Positions 1 to 9,673 are shown, numbered from the stretch's first letter. The stretch is DNA of 64,000 nt from JBBROS01 sp965217935 (GCA_965217935.1 OZ244581.1:186001-250000); one strand, 5' to 3'. Notes: generated from the letters alone by a model not told the origin. Numbers and translations are program-made.

Positions 1-368
1 CGGCGTGCGGCTTCGGGCGACCCTTGCGGAACGAGCTCGACCCGCTCGTGGCGTTCCGGCCTCGGCAGTGCAAGGAAGCGTCGCGCCTCGTCGAGGGTGT
101 CGTGCAACGTCGTCAGCCGTTGGTTGGCGGCGATGAGGTCGAGCAGGTCGCCATGCTCGCCCGTCGCGGCGTCGGTCCACTTGCCCGCCGCGCCCTTTCC
201 AGAGTCGGGACCGCTCAGGCGAACATAGAGGCTCCGGCCGGGCGAGTTCTCGACGTCGCCCGCGAGCCAGTAGCGGCCTTCCCGCCGCCCGGCGGGAAGG
301 TAGTGGCGGCACACCGCCTCGGCATCGCGCGCGAGACGGTGGGCCAGGTCGGCGGCTGCGCTGTCCAT
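1..368 (-). CDS. DUF7146/toprim-type primase-like protein, N-terminal part
   Basis: Reading the minus strand from the ATG at 368-366 gives an open frame of about 122 residues that runs off the window edge without a stop. It starts MDSAAADLAHRLARDAEAVC and contains a YWLAGDVENSPGRSLYVRL segment, then GKWTDAATGEHGDLLDLI. This resembles the N-terminal domain of the toprim/DUF7146 primase-like proteins that accompany strawberry-notch and ParB genes in alphaproteobacterial plasmids and integrative elements. The start lies 4 bases after the stop of the strawberry-notch gene, so the two are probably co-transcribed. The catalytic toprim part, if present, is outside the window. Family assignment is from memory of the N-terminal pattern. 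Confidence 0.6.
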   Translation of the reverse strand, partial: MDSAAADLAHRLARDAEAVCRHYLPAGRREGRYWLAGDVENSPGRSLYVRLSGPDSGKGAAGKWTDAATGEHGDLLDLIAANQRLTTLHDTLDEARRFLALPRPERHERVELVPQGSPEAAR

Positions 369-372
369 GGCG

Positions 373-3300
373 TCAGGCCGCGGCGCTGACGGTCGACGCC
401 TTGGCGATCACTCGCGCGAGCGGGTGCCGGTCCATCAGCACCGACAGGATGGTCGGACCCTGCGCGCCGACGGGCACGAACAGCCGCAACCGCCAGCTGA
501 TGATCTCGGACACGAGCCCGGTGGCCTTCAGCCGGCCGACCATGCCGTCGGTGAACCCGGCCAGCTCCACGCGCTGGACGCCCATGACGAGGGAGCGGCG
601 GACAGTGAGCCCGTCCGCGAGCTGGAGCATCGCCCCGCGACCCAGCACCTCGTTCCACGCTTCGTCGGGCGACAAGGCGGGCGCCTCGACCCCGAGCGCG
701 TCCGCGACCCAGGCCGGCGACACCAGCCGCCCGATCACCCGCTCGCCGTCGTCGGTCTGGAGGCGGTAGACCCGGCAGCCGTCCTCGGGCAGCCGACGCC
801 AGATCGGCAGCAGCAGCCCGGTCACGACGTGAAACGTGCTCTCCACGAACTCGGGCAAGCCGTCCAACTCGGCGGTCCAGGCGGCGGCGAACGCCGCGCG
901 GTCGACCTCCTCCCAGTGCGACCCGGCGAGCGCCGCCTCGCTCAGGTTCTTTCGCTCCGTCGGTCGGATCAGGCGCACTCGCCGCTCGACGTCACCGTCG
1001 TCGAGCGTGACGCTGGCAGCCGGGACCTGCACGGCGGCATGGCCGGATCGTGCGTTGACCAGCGGCCGGGTCCGCGGCTCCTCGACCCTGGCCAGGGCGT
1101 CGGCCAGCGACAGCGCGTCGGTGCGGTCGCGCCGGGCCACAGTGAACGCCTGCGTCTCGGCTCCCGTGCCCGGGTGCGTGTAGACGCTGCGCCGGTCGAC
1201 GATCCGCAGGCTCTCCGCCGTGACGGTCTCGACGCCGAGGTCGTAACTGCCGGCCGCGATCGCCGCTTCGACGCGTGCGGTGAGCAGACCGTCGAACACC
1301 TCGAACAGCAGGTTCTGCAACTCGATGGTGAGCGCCAGCACCCGGTTGAGGAACTGGGTGATCGGCGGCAGCTCTTCGCGCACCGCGCCGTCGCGGGTCG
1401 TGAGCGACAGCCCCGTCGCGTCCTCGAAGCGGCCTAGCGAGCAGCCTTCGACCTTGCCGAGCAACAGCAGCGTGTAGAGCTGGCGCAGCGCCGCGCGCGC
1501 GTATTCGCTCTCCAGGTTGTCCGAGGCGCGGAACAGGCCCTGGCCGCCGGTCTGGCGCTGGCCGCGCGTGATCGCGCCCAAGGTGTCGAGCCGACGGGCG
1601 ATGGTCGAAATGAACCGCTTTTCGCCGCGCACGTCGGTGGCGATCGGCCGGAACAGCGGTGGCTGCGCCTGGTGGGTGCGGTTGGTGCGTCCGAGCCCCT
1701 GGATGGCGGCGTCGGCCTTCCAGCCGGCCTCGAGCAGGTAGTGGACCCGCAGCCGCCGGTTCTTCGCGCCGAGATCGGCGTGGTAGCTGCGCCCGGTGCC
1801 GCCCGCCTCGGAGAACACAAGGATGCGCTTGTCGTCGTTCTGGAAGGCCGAGGTCTCGGCGAGGTTGGCCCCGGCGGGGCGGCCCTCGACAACGAGGCGC
1901 TGCACGCCATCGTCGCCGCGCTTGCGCACGATCCGCCGCGAGCGCCCGGTCACCTCGGCGACCTGGTCGGTCCCGAACCGTTGCACGATCTGGTCGAGCG
2001 CACCCTGGACGGGCGGCAAGGCCGCAAGCTGCTCGATCAGCCGGTCCCGCCGGTTCACCGCGTCACGGCACTGGACGGGTTGGCCGTCACGGACCACGGG
2101 TCGCGAGGACAGGTTCCCCTCACCATCGGTGAACGGCTCGTAGAGCTGCACCGGAAAGGCGTGGGCGAGATAGTCGAGCACGTACTCGCGGGGGGTGATG
2201 TCGACCTGGACGTCCGACCATTCCTCGGCCGGTATCTCGGCGATGCGGCGCTCCATCAGCGCCTCGCCGGTCGAGACGATCTGCACCACGCAGGCGTGGC
2301 CGGCCGCCAGGTCCGCCTCGACCGAGCGGATCAGGGTCGGCGTCTTCATCGCCGTGATCAGGTGGTTGAAGAAGCGCTGCTTGGAGCTCTCGAACGCCGA
2401 GCGCGCCGCCGACTTGGCCTGCGCGTTCAGCGTCTTCGATCCACCGTCCGGCCCCGTGCCGGTGACGCCGGCGGCTTCCAGCGCGGCCCCGAGGTTCTGG
2501 TGGATGACCTGGAACGCGCCCGCATAGGCATCGTAGATGCGGGTCTGCTCAGGCGTGAGCGGGTGCTCGACCAGCTCGTATTCGACGCCGTCGTAGGAAA
2601 GCGAGCGGGCGGTGTAGAGGCCGAGCGCCTTCAGGTCGCGGGCGAGCACCTCCATCGCCGCCACTCCTCCGGTCTCGATCGCGGCGACGAACTCAGGCCG
2701 CGTGGCGAACGGGAAGTCCTCGCCGCCCCAGAGCCCGAGGCGCTGGGCGTAGGCGAGGTTCTGGACGGTGGTGGCGCCGGTCGCCGAGACGTAGAGGACG
2801 CGGGCGTTGGGCAGCGCGTGCTGAAGCCGCAAGCCGGCGCGGCCCTGCTGCGAAGGGCCTTGCTCGCCGCGCGATCTCTTGCCGCCCGCGGCGTTCTGCA
2901 TGGCATGGCTCTCGTCGAAGACGATCACTCCGTCGAAGTCGGAACCGAGCCAGTCTACGATCTGCTGGACGCGCGAAACCCGCTCGTCCCGGGCGTCGGA
3001 GCGCAGCGTGGCGTAGGTGGTGAAAAGGACCCCTTCCTCCAGCCGGATCGGCGTGTCCTGCCGGAAGCGCGACAGCGGCTGGATCAGCAGCCGCTCCTGC
3101 CCCAGCGCCGACCAGTCGCGCTGGGCGTCCTCGATCAGCGTGTCGGACTTGGAGACCCACAGTGCGCGGCGGCGGCCCTTCAGCCAGTTGTCCAGGATCA
3201 CGCCCGCGACTTGGCGGCCCTTGCCGGCGCCCGTGCCGTCGCCGAGCATGAAGCCGCGCCGGAAACGGACCGCGCCCTCGGCATCGTCGGGCGCGGCGGC

Positions 3301-4739
3301 GACCACGTCGAAGGTGGCGTCCACGGTCCAGGCGCCTGCGAGTATGCCGCCGTGCGCTTCGCCGGCGAGGATCACCGTCTCAAGCTGGGCATCGGATAGC
3401 AGCCCGGCGGCGACCAGCCCGGCTGTGAGGTGCGGACGGTAGGTCGGCGCGGGCGGGCGAACGCTCGCCATCGCGGCCGACTGCACCAGCGGGGTGGGAT
3501 GGGGCCTCGCGCCCGGCATGCGCAGGGTCTGGAGCGCGAAGGGCTCGTAGAGGGCGTCGTTCAGGCGTGCGGCCGTCTCCGGCGCGGACGCGATCAGCTC
3601 GTAGCCGAGCTCCACCGCGTGGGCGGCCACCGGAGCGAGCGGGCGAGCGCTCGGACGAGCCGCGGCGCGACGCACGGCACCGGCTCCGTGCGAAGACGCA
3701 GAACCGGAGGGCCGGATCGGCGTGCAGGCGGCGCGTGGCGGAACGTGGGCCTCGACCCAGGCCAGCAGGGTGGCGGTATTCGGCGCCATCCCGTGCGAGG
3801 CCGGAAAGGCAGCCGGGTCGGCCGCGGGCATGCGGTCGATCACGGTCAGCCGCGTCTCGACCGTCGTGCCGTGCCGCGCGAATACGCGGCCGTCCACCGC
3901 CGCGCTGAACACCACGCGCCCGCGCTCCTGTAGCTTGATGAAGGCAGGCGTCCAGGCCGGGGTGTCGGGCGAGAACGATGCGCCGGTGATGGCGACCAGC
4001 CGGCCGCCGTCCGCCAACCGCGCCAGGGCGGAGGCGATATGGCGATAGTGGCGTCGGCGACGCGCCCCTCCACGTGCGCGCCGACCGAGAAGGGCGGGTT
4101 CATCAGCACCACGCTCGGGCGCACGTCCGCATCCAGGTGGTCATGGATCTGTGCCGCGTCGAACCGCGTCACCAGTTTGGCCGGGAACAGCAGGTCGAGG
4201 AGGTCGGCCCGCGTGTCGGCGAGCTCGTTCAGCACGAGAGGAGCGCCCGCGAGATCGGCAAAGGCGGCGAGCAGACCGGTGCCGGCCGAAGGCTCGAGCA
4301 CGAGGTCACCGGCGGTGATCGCCGCGGCGCGGGCCGCGACGAGCCCGAGCGGGATCGGCGTCGAGAACTGCTGGAGCGCCTGGCTCTCCTCCGAGCGACG
4401 CGTGTGGGTCGGCAGCAGCGCCGCCACCTTGCCCAGAATGGCGAGCTGTGAAGCGATCGGGCGCGCGCGCAGGGCGGGGCCGAACCGGCGCAGGAACAGG
4501 AGCTGCGCGAGCTCGCACACCTCGTAGGCGTCCTTCCAGCTCCAAGCGCCCTCCGCGTCGGAGCCGCCACAGGCGAACTCCATCGCGGCGCGCAGCGTGC
4601 GCGCCTCGATCGCGGCGCCGCGCACAAGGTCCGGCAGGAGGTGCTCGGCCGCCGCGAGCAGCGCCGGGGCGGACGGAGAGGACGCGACGGGGGAGACCGC
4701 CGGCGCAACGGTGGCGGCTGTGGAACGGGTGTTCAGCAT
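373..4739 (-). pseudogene. Strawberry-notch family methylase/helicase, split by a frameshift
   Basis: Two minus-strand frames together make one family-length protein of about 1455 residues. The upstream part starts at the ATG at 4739 (MLNTRSTAATVAP) and carries an adenine-methylase-like domain with LEPSAGTGLLAAF and the catalytic-type NPPF tetrad. Near 4036-4049 the frame shifts: the downstream frame continues with the matching residues ADGGRLVAITGASF. The second part holds a strawberry-notch helicase core with the nucleotide-binding GDGTGAGKGRQ, the FDESHAMQN box and the C-terminal GLGRTNRTHQAQP motif. Frame A reads ATC GCC ATA where ATC GC? CAT would restore the frame, so one base appears missing. 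In this family the fused protein is common on plasmids and ICEs; its role is poorly known. The helicase half alone (373-4017) could still be made if reinitiated. Confidence 0.8.
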
Positions 4740-4770
4740 GGTGAGGGATCCCGGAGAGCGCAGGCAGGCA

Positions 4771-4803
4771 AGCCGTCCGGGCGCTCTCTCCAACCCGTCG
4801 GCT
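4771..4803 (-). promoter_or_regulatory. Shared leader hairpin, copy 1 (imperfect)
   Basis: Upstream of the strawberry-notch start, the minus strand reads AGCCGACGGGTTGGAGAGAG, then CGCCCGGACGGCT, forming an imperfect inverted repeat. The block GACGGGTTGGAG plus a GAGAG run and an upstream AGAGGGC.GC is shared with the leaders of the ParB and ArdC genes at 9105-9157 and 11501-11551. It sits between a terminator-like hairpin and the start codon, as expected of a 5' leader or operator. Function is unknown. Confidence 0.45.
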
Positions 4804-4851
4804 CACCCGCCTTCCGGCCGCCCTCTCCCTCTCAGGAACCCGGCATGAAGA

Positions 4852-4881
4852 AGGGGTCCGGCGCGGATGCGCCAGACCCCT
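4852..4881 (-). terminator. Rho-independent-type terminator after the 4916-5497 gene
   Basis: On the minus strand a 13-bp stem (AGGGGTCTGGCGC / GCGCCGGACCCCT, one G-U pair) with a 4-base ATCC loop is followed by TCTTC. It lies 34 bases beyond the stop codon of the DUF6927-like gene and before the strawberry-notch leader, so it probably ends the upstream transcript. Confidence 0.6.
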
Positions 4882-4915
4882 CTGTCGCCGGGCGACTCGG
4901 TCGCTGAACGACGGT

Positions 4916-5497
4916 TCAGGCGCTCGCCTCGATCCTGAAGCTGCGAGCGTCGAGGTTGCCGATCCGGTAGAGGCCGTAGCCGCCCGGCGCCCGCAACCGC
5001 ACCGCCCGCGGCCGGCTGGGATCGATCACCACCTCCAGCCGCGCGTGCGAGGCGCCGTCGGTGAAGGTGACCGGCTCGTCGAACACCAGCGTCCAGCCGT
5101 TGCGCAGGCGCGGCTTCGCGGCGCGCCGCGCGGCGGTGGCCCGGCACCGCTCCCGCCAGGCGAGCGCGTAGGCGTTCTCGGTCGGAGTGAGCAGGTCGAG
5201 GATCGCGGGCGGACACTCGGCCTCGCACGGGCCCATCGCTTCCTCCATGTCCTTGTAGCCGAACACGTAGCCTTCGCGGTCGCGGGGGTTGTAGTGGACG
5301 AGGCAGACGAGCGCGAAGACCTCGCGCTCACGATCCGGTCGCAGCACCTCGACCGCGGCGTAGTAGGTGCGCATCCTGACCAGCGCCGAGCGCAGCACGG
5401 TCGAGTGGACCGTCTCGCGCTCGTGGGTGAACTGGTCGTCGAGATACTGGCGCGGGCCGGAAAAGTCGCGCAGCGATTGCATATAGAGCCAGCCCAT
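4916..5497 (-). CDS. DUF6927-like small accessory protein
   Basis: The 193-residue protein begins MGWLYMQSLRDFSGPRQYLDDQFTH; the first half has VHYNPRDREGYVFGYKDMEE and the end has GGYGLYRIGNLDARSFRIEA. I recognise this pattern as the DUF6927 family that travels with ParB, DUF6915 and DUF6878 genes on alphaproteobacterial mobile elements. No enzymatic motif, signal peptide or membrane segment is seen. A GGAGACC ribosome-binding sequence precedes the ATG. It is followed by a strong terminator hairpin, so it is the last gene of its transcript. Function unknown. Confidence 0.65.
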   Translation of the reverse strand: MGWLYMQSLRDFSGPRQYLDDQFTHERETVHSTVLRSALVRMRTYYAAVEVLRPDREREVFALVCLVHYNPRDREGYVFGYKDMEEAMGPCEAECPPAILDLLTPTENAYALAWRERCRATAARRAAKPRLRNGWTLVFDEPVTFTDGASHARLEVVIDPSRPRAVRLRAPGGYGLYRIGNLDARSFRIEASA

Positions 5498-5520
5498 GAG
5501 GGGGTCTCCTGAAACGACGA

Positions 5521-5542
5521 AGCCCGGCGCGATGGCCGGGCT
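5521..5542 (-). terminator. Intercistronic hairpin
   Basis: An 8-bp perfect inverted repeat (AGCCCGGC / GCCGGGCT) with a 6-base loop lies just upstream of the 4916-5497 gene. The surrounding segment GAAACGACGAAGCCCGGCGC is nearly identical to one at 6021-6040. It may terminate or attenuate the upstream transcript, or protect mRNA ends. Confidence 0.4.
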
Positions 5543-5571
5543 GTTCGGGTGAATGGGAAGGGATCGGCCGC

Positions 5572-6006
5572 TCAGGCGAAGACGAGGCCTTCGTCAGGGT
5601 CGGTTGCCGGACCGAGCATCGCGGCGAGCCAGTGGTCGCAGTCGGTCCAGGCGAGACTCTTGCGCGCGCCGAGGTCGAGCACCTGCGCGCCACCGCCGAA
5701 GCTGTTCAGGCGCGGCTTCGAGCAGGTCAGCGCTCAGGTGAAGCGCCAGCGCCCGGAGAGGTCGAAGGCCTCCGCGCAGGCCAGCACGAAGGCGATGACG
5801 TGCTCGGGCTCGCCGTTGCCGTCCGAGCTGATCCACAGCCCACCGGGGCCGCTGTCGGGATCGGGTTCCATGTCGAAGCCGAGGGCCGCGCCCTCGACCT
5901 CGTCGAGCGCCTCGGCCTGGGCTTGGCCAATCTCGACGGCGCGAGCGGCGTTCTCGGCCGTGCCGACGTAGAACATGCAGCTGAAACTGGTGAAATAGTC
6001 GGCCAT
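5572..6006 (-). pseudogene. Small accessory protein interrupted by an in-frame TGA
   Basis: From the ATG at 6006 the frame encodes 90 residues (MADYFTSFSCMFYVGTAENA ... CAEAFDLSGRWRFT) and meets TGA at 5736-5734. The same frame stays open for another 53 codons (ALTCSKPRLNSFGGGAQVLD ... DPDEGLVFA) to a TGA at 5574-5572. The downstream segment has no usable start and looks like the natural continuation. I believe relatives have Trp at the stop position, so TGG to TGA is the simplest explanation. No known function. It sits between two intercistronic hairpins in a series of small DUF genes. The 90-residue product could be the real gene if the downstream similarity is false. Confidence 0.55.
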
Positions 6007-6024
6007 GTCTGGTCTCCAGAAACG

Positions 6025-6054
6025 ACGAAGCCCGGCGCGATGGCCGGGCTTCGT
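6025..6054 (-). terminator. Intercistronic hairpin
   Basis: A perfect 12-bp inverted repeat (ACGAAGCCCGGC / GCCGGGCTTCGT) with a 6-base loop lies between the DUF6915 gene and the 5572-6006 gene. On the minus strand it is followed by a short T-containing stretch and then the GGAGACC ribosome-binding sequence of the next gene. Likely terminator or attenuator. Confidence 0.5.
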
Positions 6055-6078
6055 CAGCTTGGTTGAGGTGAGAGGAGG

Positions 6079-6447
6079 TCAGGCCGCGCCGACCGCCGCG
6101 AATGGATCGACGAGTTTGTGGATCGGCTGGGCTCGACCCATCCACGGCTCCGGGCGGATGCAGCGCACCCAGTCAGCGAAGCTCGGAATGAAACCGAGGT
6201 CCTCGACGATGTGCTGCTCGCCGATCAGCCGCACCGGCACGACGCGTCCCGTCGAGACTGTTATGGTCGCGCCGAACAGACGCTCCAGCATGAAGCACCC
6301 TTCGGCGTGGTGGCGGAGCGCGCGGTGTCGGAAGTCGGCCGTGATACCCTTCGACTCGTCGAACCACTGGTGCAGCGGCAGATAGTCCTCCGCCGTGCCG
6401 CCCCACTTGCGGGCGGACGACAGTGCGTGATGATACGGGTGTCCCAT
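6079..6447 (-). CDS. DUF6915 family protein
   Basis: The 122-residue protein starts MGHPYHHALSSARKWGG and contains DYLPLHQWFDESKGITADFR, RHHAEGCFMLERLFGATI and a VRLIGEQHIVEDLGFIPSF stretch. These match my recollection of the DUF6915 family, a short conserved accessory protein of alphaproteobacterial plasmids. The many His, Trp and acidic residues suggest a compact globular protein, but no catalytic motif is recognised. It is 10 bases downstream of the DUF6878 gene on the same strand, so the two are probably co-transcribed. Function unknown. Confidence 0.7.
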   Translation of the reverse strand: MGHPYHHALSSARKWGGTAEDYLPLHQWFDESKGITADFRHRALRHHAEGCFMLERLFGATITVSTGRVVPVRLIGEQHIVEDLGFIPSFADWVRCIRPEPWMGRAQPIHKLVDPFAAVGAA

Positions 6448-6457
6448 CGTCGTTCCC

Positions 6458-6934
6458 TCACCACTCGTGGCCGCTGTATTCGGAGGACTCGACCCGCTCG
6501 TTGTAGTCGAGCCGGATCACGCCCTTGGCGACGTCGAAGCTGAACTCGCCGAACGCCCCCTCGTTGATCTCCCAACCGTCGTGGGTGTCTTCGAGGAGGT
6601 CGTAGGCGAGCTGCTCGATCGCCTCGGCGAGCGGCAGGATCCGGGTCTCGACTCCCGAGCCGTCCCACAGCGGCGAGCCGATCGTCACGTCGGTGGCGGG
6701 CAGCTCGGCCGCGGTCTCGCCGGTGCGGGCGTCGACGCTCTCGATCTGACCGGAGTCGCCCGAGCCGTCGAAGGTGACGACGACGCTGGTGATGGCGGCC
6801 GCCGCCAGTGCGGCGAGGATGGCCGCCTTGTTCACGGGCCCGACCTCCTCGGCGAGGCGGGAGCGGGCGGCCTGCTGGGCTTCGATCGCCGCCCAAGCGG
6901 CCTTGGGATCGTACGAGGTGGATGCCTCGGTCAT
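6458..6934 (-). CDS. DUF6878 family protein
   Basis: A longer open frame exists, but the ATG at 6934 (MTEASTSYDPKAAWAAIEAQ) is preceded by a GGAGACA ribosome-binding sequence and starts the conserved part. The 158-residue product has NKAAILAALAAAAITSVVVT, FDGSGDSGQIESV and a C-terminal GAFGEFSFDVAKGVIRLDYN followed by the ending EYSGHEW. This is the DUF6878 pattern. The FDGSGDSGQIE loop is very acidic and Gly-rich and could bind metal or nucleic acid, but that is speculation. It lies between parB and DUF6915 in a backbone gene run. Confidence 0.7.
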   Translation of the reverse strand: MTEASTSYDPKAAWAAIEAQQAARSRLAEEVGPVNKAAILAALAAAAITSVVVTFDGSGDSGQIESVDARTGETAAELPATDVTIGSPLWDGSGVETRILPLAEAIEQLAYDLLEDTHDGWEINEGAFGEFSFDVAKGVIRLDYNERVESSEYSGHEW

Positions 6935-6959
6935 GGTCTGTCTCCTGATGAAAAGGGGT

Positions 6960-6983
6960 GCGGGACGGCCGGAGCCGCCCCGC
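6960..6983 (-). terminator. Terminator-like hairpin after the parB-like gene
   Basis: On the minus strand a 10-bp stem (GCGGGGCGGC / GCCGTCCCGC, one G-U) with a 4-base loop is followed after a few bases by TTTT. It lies 10 bases past the ParB stop codon and before the DUF6878 ribosome-binding site. Confidence 0.5.
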
Positions 6984-6992
6984 GAGGGTCGA

Positions 6993-9095
6993 TCACTCGG
7001 CGGCGATGGCGTGGGCGGAGGCCGGGTCGGGCTCATCGCCCTCGACCGGCTCCTCCTCGTCGGCGAGGAAGTCCGGCAGCGCCTCGACCTCCCCGGACTC
7101 GCCGGCGGGCTCGGCCTCCGCCCCGGCGACAACGAGGGGTTCGGGCACCCAGCCGGTGTCGGCCAGTAGCCGTTCGGCCTCCTTGGCCATCTCCGGTTTC
7201 TTCAAGTGGTCGATAAGCTGCGCCGCCATCTCGCCCTTGGCCTGGCGGACCGCATCGAGAATGCGGACCTTCGGCACGCGGCCGAGATAGTTGTCGACCG
7301 TCGGCCGCCAGCCCGCCGCCGCCATGTCGAGCCCGACCGCCTGCGCCAGCACCTCGCCGTGCGCGATGGCCTGCGGCCGGCGGTGGAACGGCTCGCGGGT
7401 GACGTTGACGGTCAGCGAGGCGGCGTGGGCGAACAGGGCGTGGCGCTCGTCGGGCCCGAGCTCGACCAGCGCCGGCCACAGCGCGTCCGACCGTTGAGGC
7501 AGGCGCTTGGCCCAGAAGTCTTGGCGGGCGCCGATCGCCTTGGCCGAGGCCGAGTCCGCCAGCCCTGGCGCCTGCGTCCCGAAGCTCGCCGACTTGGCGC
7601 TGAGCTCCAGGCAGGTGTCGGAGCCGAAGTGGTAGAAGGCCGGCAGGCAGAGCGCGTGCAGCACGGCCAGGTGCGCCGTGTCCGGGTCGATGGCGACGGC
7701 ATCGCGCAACGCCAGCGTCCGGTGGGCGGTGAGTTCGGTCACCAGCCGCTCCGACAGCGGCCGCAGCGTGTCGTCCTCCTCGCCGTCCGGCTCGGGCAGC
7801 GGCTGGCCGCCGACGGTGATCACGGCGCGGGTCGGAGCGGCCGGGTCCGCCATCGGCTCGGTCGGCGTCGTCGGCTCGCCCTCGACCGGATCGGCGATGA
7901 CAGGCGGCTCGTCCTCCGGCCGCACGAAGCCGCGCTCGACCCGGAGCTGGCCGTTGGCGTCCACCGAAACGAACGCGCCGGCGCGCGCCACCTCCGCGGG
8001 ATCGTAGGTGACGGGCGGGTTGTCGAAGGCTTTGATCGCGGCTTCCAGCTCGGCGAGGCGGACGTCCACCTCCTCGGGCAGGTCGCCGTCGCCCTCGTGC
8101 GCCGCATAGAGGCACTCCAGCTCGTCGGTCAGCGCCTCGTGAGCCGTCTGCGTCTCGTCCGACACCTCCGGCTGCTCGCCGTAGATGCGGTGCAGGCCAT
8201 TGGCGTGGCCGTAGGGGAAATCGAGCGCGGCCTCGACCCACTTCCAGCCTTCGGCGCCAACCGTCTCGGCCTCGCGCGCGAGCTTCTCGGCCGAGAGCCG
8301 GTCGAGCAGCGCCACGTCGTCTAGCCAGCCGCCGTCATCGTGGGCGAAAAGGTCGCGGCGGACCACGCCGCCGGCCAACTCGTAGACCTCGACGCCGACG
8401 AACTGTGCGCGAAGGTCGGCGGCGCGGACCGCGCCCTCGGTCAGCATGCGCCGGATCAGGTAGGGCTCGCGGTTGTAGCCCTTCGAGACCGACTCCCAGA
8501 CATGCGACTGGCGGCCGTGGTCGGCGCTGACCGTGAAGGCCATCAGCTGGTCGAGCGTCATGCCGTCGGCGGCGTAGACGTCGAGCAGCGCCGGGGCGAC
8601 CGACGCCAGCCGCAGCCGCTGCTTGACCACGGTGGGCGACACGAAGAAGCGGGCGGCGATCTCCTCCTCGCCCAAGCCCCGGTCGATCAGCGCCTTGAAG
8701 GCGCGGAACTGGTCGAGCGGGTGAAGCGCCTCGCGCTGGACGTTCTCGGCGAGGCTGTCCTCCTCGGCCGAGATGGGCGAGCCGGCCTCGCGCACGTTGC
8801 ACGACACCGGCGCGGTCTTGGTGAGGCGCTTGGCCTTGACTAGGATTTCCAACGCCCGGAACCGGCGGCCGCCGGCCGGGACCTCGTACATGCCGGTCTC
8901 CTGGCCGGCGGCGTCCACTACCGGGCGGACGTTGAGGTTCTGCAGCAGGCCGCGCCGGGCGATGTCCTCCGCGAGTTCCTCGACCGAGACGCCGGCCCGG
9001 ACGCGCCGGACGTTGGCCTGGGAAAGAATGAGCTTGTTGAAGGGGATGTCGCGCGACATCCCGAGCGAGATGATCTTCTGAACGGCTGACGCCAT
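6993..9095 (-). CDS. ParB/RepB/Spo0J family protein (large, orphan)
   Basis: The 700-residue protein has a ParB N-terminal nuclease-like/CTPase fold in the first ~130 residues: LAEDIARRGLLQNLNVRPV, VPAGGRRFRALEI and ENVQREALHPLDQFRAFKAL. A helix-turn-helix follows (EEEIAARFFVSPTVVKQRLR). Canonical ParB is about 300 residues; the long C-terminal part, including an acidic stretch (VDVRLAELEAAIKAF) and an E/P-rich tail, is typical of the large ParB-like proteins of alphaproteobacterial plasmids and ICEs. No parA is next to it, so it may be a regulator or DNA-binding backbone protein and not part of a partition pair. The leader upstream carries a 12-bp perfect inverted repeat shared with other backbone genes. 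Confidence 0.85.
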   Translation of the reverse strand: MASAVQKIISLGMSRDIPFNKLILSQANVRRVRAGVSVEELAEDIARRGLLQNLNVRPVVDAAGQETGMYEVPAGGRRFRALEILVKAKRLTKTAPVSCNVREAGSPISAEEDSLAENVQREALHPLDQFRAFKALIDRGLGEEEIAARFFVSPTVVKQRLRLASVAPALLDVYAADGMTLDQLMAFTVSADHGRQSHVWESVSKGYNREPYLIRRMLTEGAVRAADLRAQFVGVEVYELAGGVVRRDLFAHDDGGWLDDVALLDRLSAEKLAREAETVGAEGWKWVEAALDFPYGHANGLHRIYGEQPEVSDETQTAHEALTDELECLYAAHEGDGDLPEEVDVRLAELEAAIKAFDNPPVTYDPAEVARAGAFVSVDANGQLRVERGFVRPEDEPPVIADPVEGEPTTPTEPMADPAAPTRAVITVGGQPLPEPDGEEDDTLRPLSERLVTELTAHRTLALRDAVAIDPDTAHLAVLHALCLPAFYHFGSDTCLELSAKSASFGTQAPGLADSASAKAIGARQDFWAKRLPQRSDALWPALVELGPDERHALFAHAASLTVNVTREPFHRRPQAIAHGEVLAQAVGLDMAAAGWRPTVDNYLGRVPKVRILDAVRQAKGEMAAQLIDHLKKPEMAKEAERLLADTGWVPEPLVVAGAEAEPAGESGEVEALPDFLADEEEPVEGDEPDPASAHAIAAE

Positions 9096-9104
9096 GACGG
9101 TAGA

Positions 9105-9157
9105 CTCCGTGACGGGCGGCCGGGAGACCCTCTCTCGACCTCCAACCCGTCACGGAG
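9105..9157 (-). promoter_or_regulatory. Shared leader hairpin, copy 2
   Basis: CTCCGTGACGGG at 9105-9116 and CCCGTCACGGAG at 9146-9157 form a perfect 12-bp inverted repeat around a 29-base loop that contains GGTTGGAG and GAGAGAGG on the coding strand. It ends about 10 bases before the parB ATG. Copies sit at 11501-11551 and, degenerated, at 4771-4803, each just upstream of a backbone gene. It could be an operator or an RNA structure. Confidence 0.55.
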
Positions 9158-9177
9158 CGAAGCGCAGCCCTCTTCCT

Positions 9178-9557
9178 CTACGCCGCCGCGGCGACCGGAC
9201 CGGACGGAGGCAGGTTCAGCACCTCCGCGCCCGCCTGCCGGTAGGCTTCCGCCACGACGGCGAGCGGTGCGTAGGAGAGCGCGTGAAAGCGCGGCTCGCT
9301 CGGCGGCTGCCCGACCGCGACCATCGGTCCGCGCACCGCCAATTCCACACCGCCTCGAACGGCAGGCCGCGGCTGTCGATCACGGGCAGGCCGGCGTCGA
9401 CGGCCTCGGCCTTGATCGCGTCGGGAATGCAGCCCGACAGCCAGCCCCGGTCGAAATAGAGCGTCGCGCCGCCCTGGCCGATGGCGAGATGGCCGCCTTC
9501 GGTGGCAAGCGCGCATTCTGCGTAGTTCCGTAGAGCCGTAAAAGCGGAAGCGTGCAT
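9178..9557 (-). pseudogene. Unrecognised accessory protein with a frameshift
   Basis: From ATG at 9557 the frame reads MHASAFTALRNYAECALATE ... IDSRGLPFEAVWNW, after which coding character moves to another minus frame: AVRGPMVAVGQPPSEPRFHA ... EVLNLPPSGPVAAAA, stopping at TAG 9180-9178. The change occurs around 9341-9350. Both halves lack the arginine/serine noise of shadow frames, so a single gene of about 126 residues with one frame lesion is the best reading. I do not recognise the family. It is the gene upstream of the parB leader in a series of backbone genes. Confidence 0.5.
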
Positions 9558-9673
9558 CGGTGTAACTCCGTAGGACGAGGCCGCCGGCGCCTGCCGCCGA
9601 CCGAACCCGCGTCACGACGGATCGGGCCGCCCCCGAACCCGAGGACGGCCCGAGATGTGCTGGAGGCGTCGGA

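Noticed and set aside
1672..3399. 575-residue plus-strand ORF
   Set aside because: Antisense shadow of the strawberry-notch helicase, which has real motifs in the other strand.
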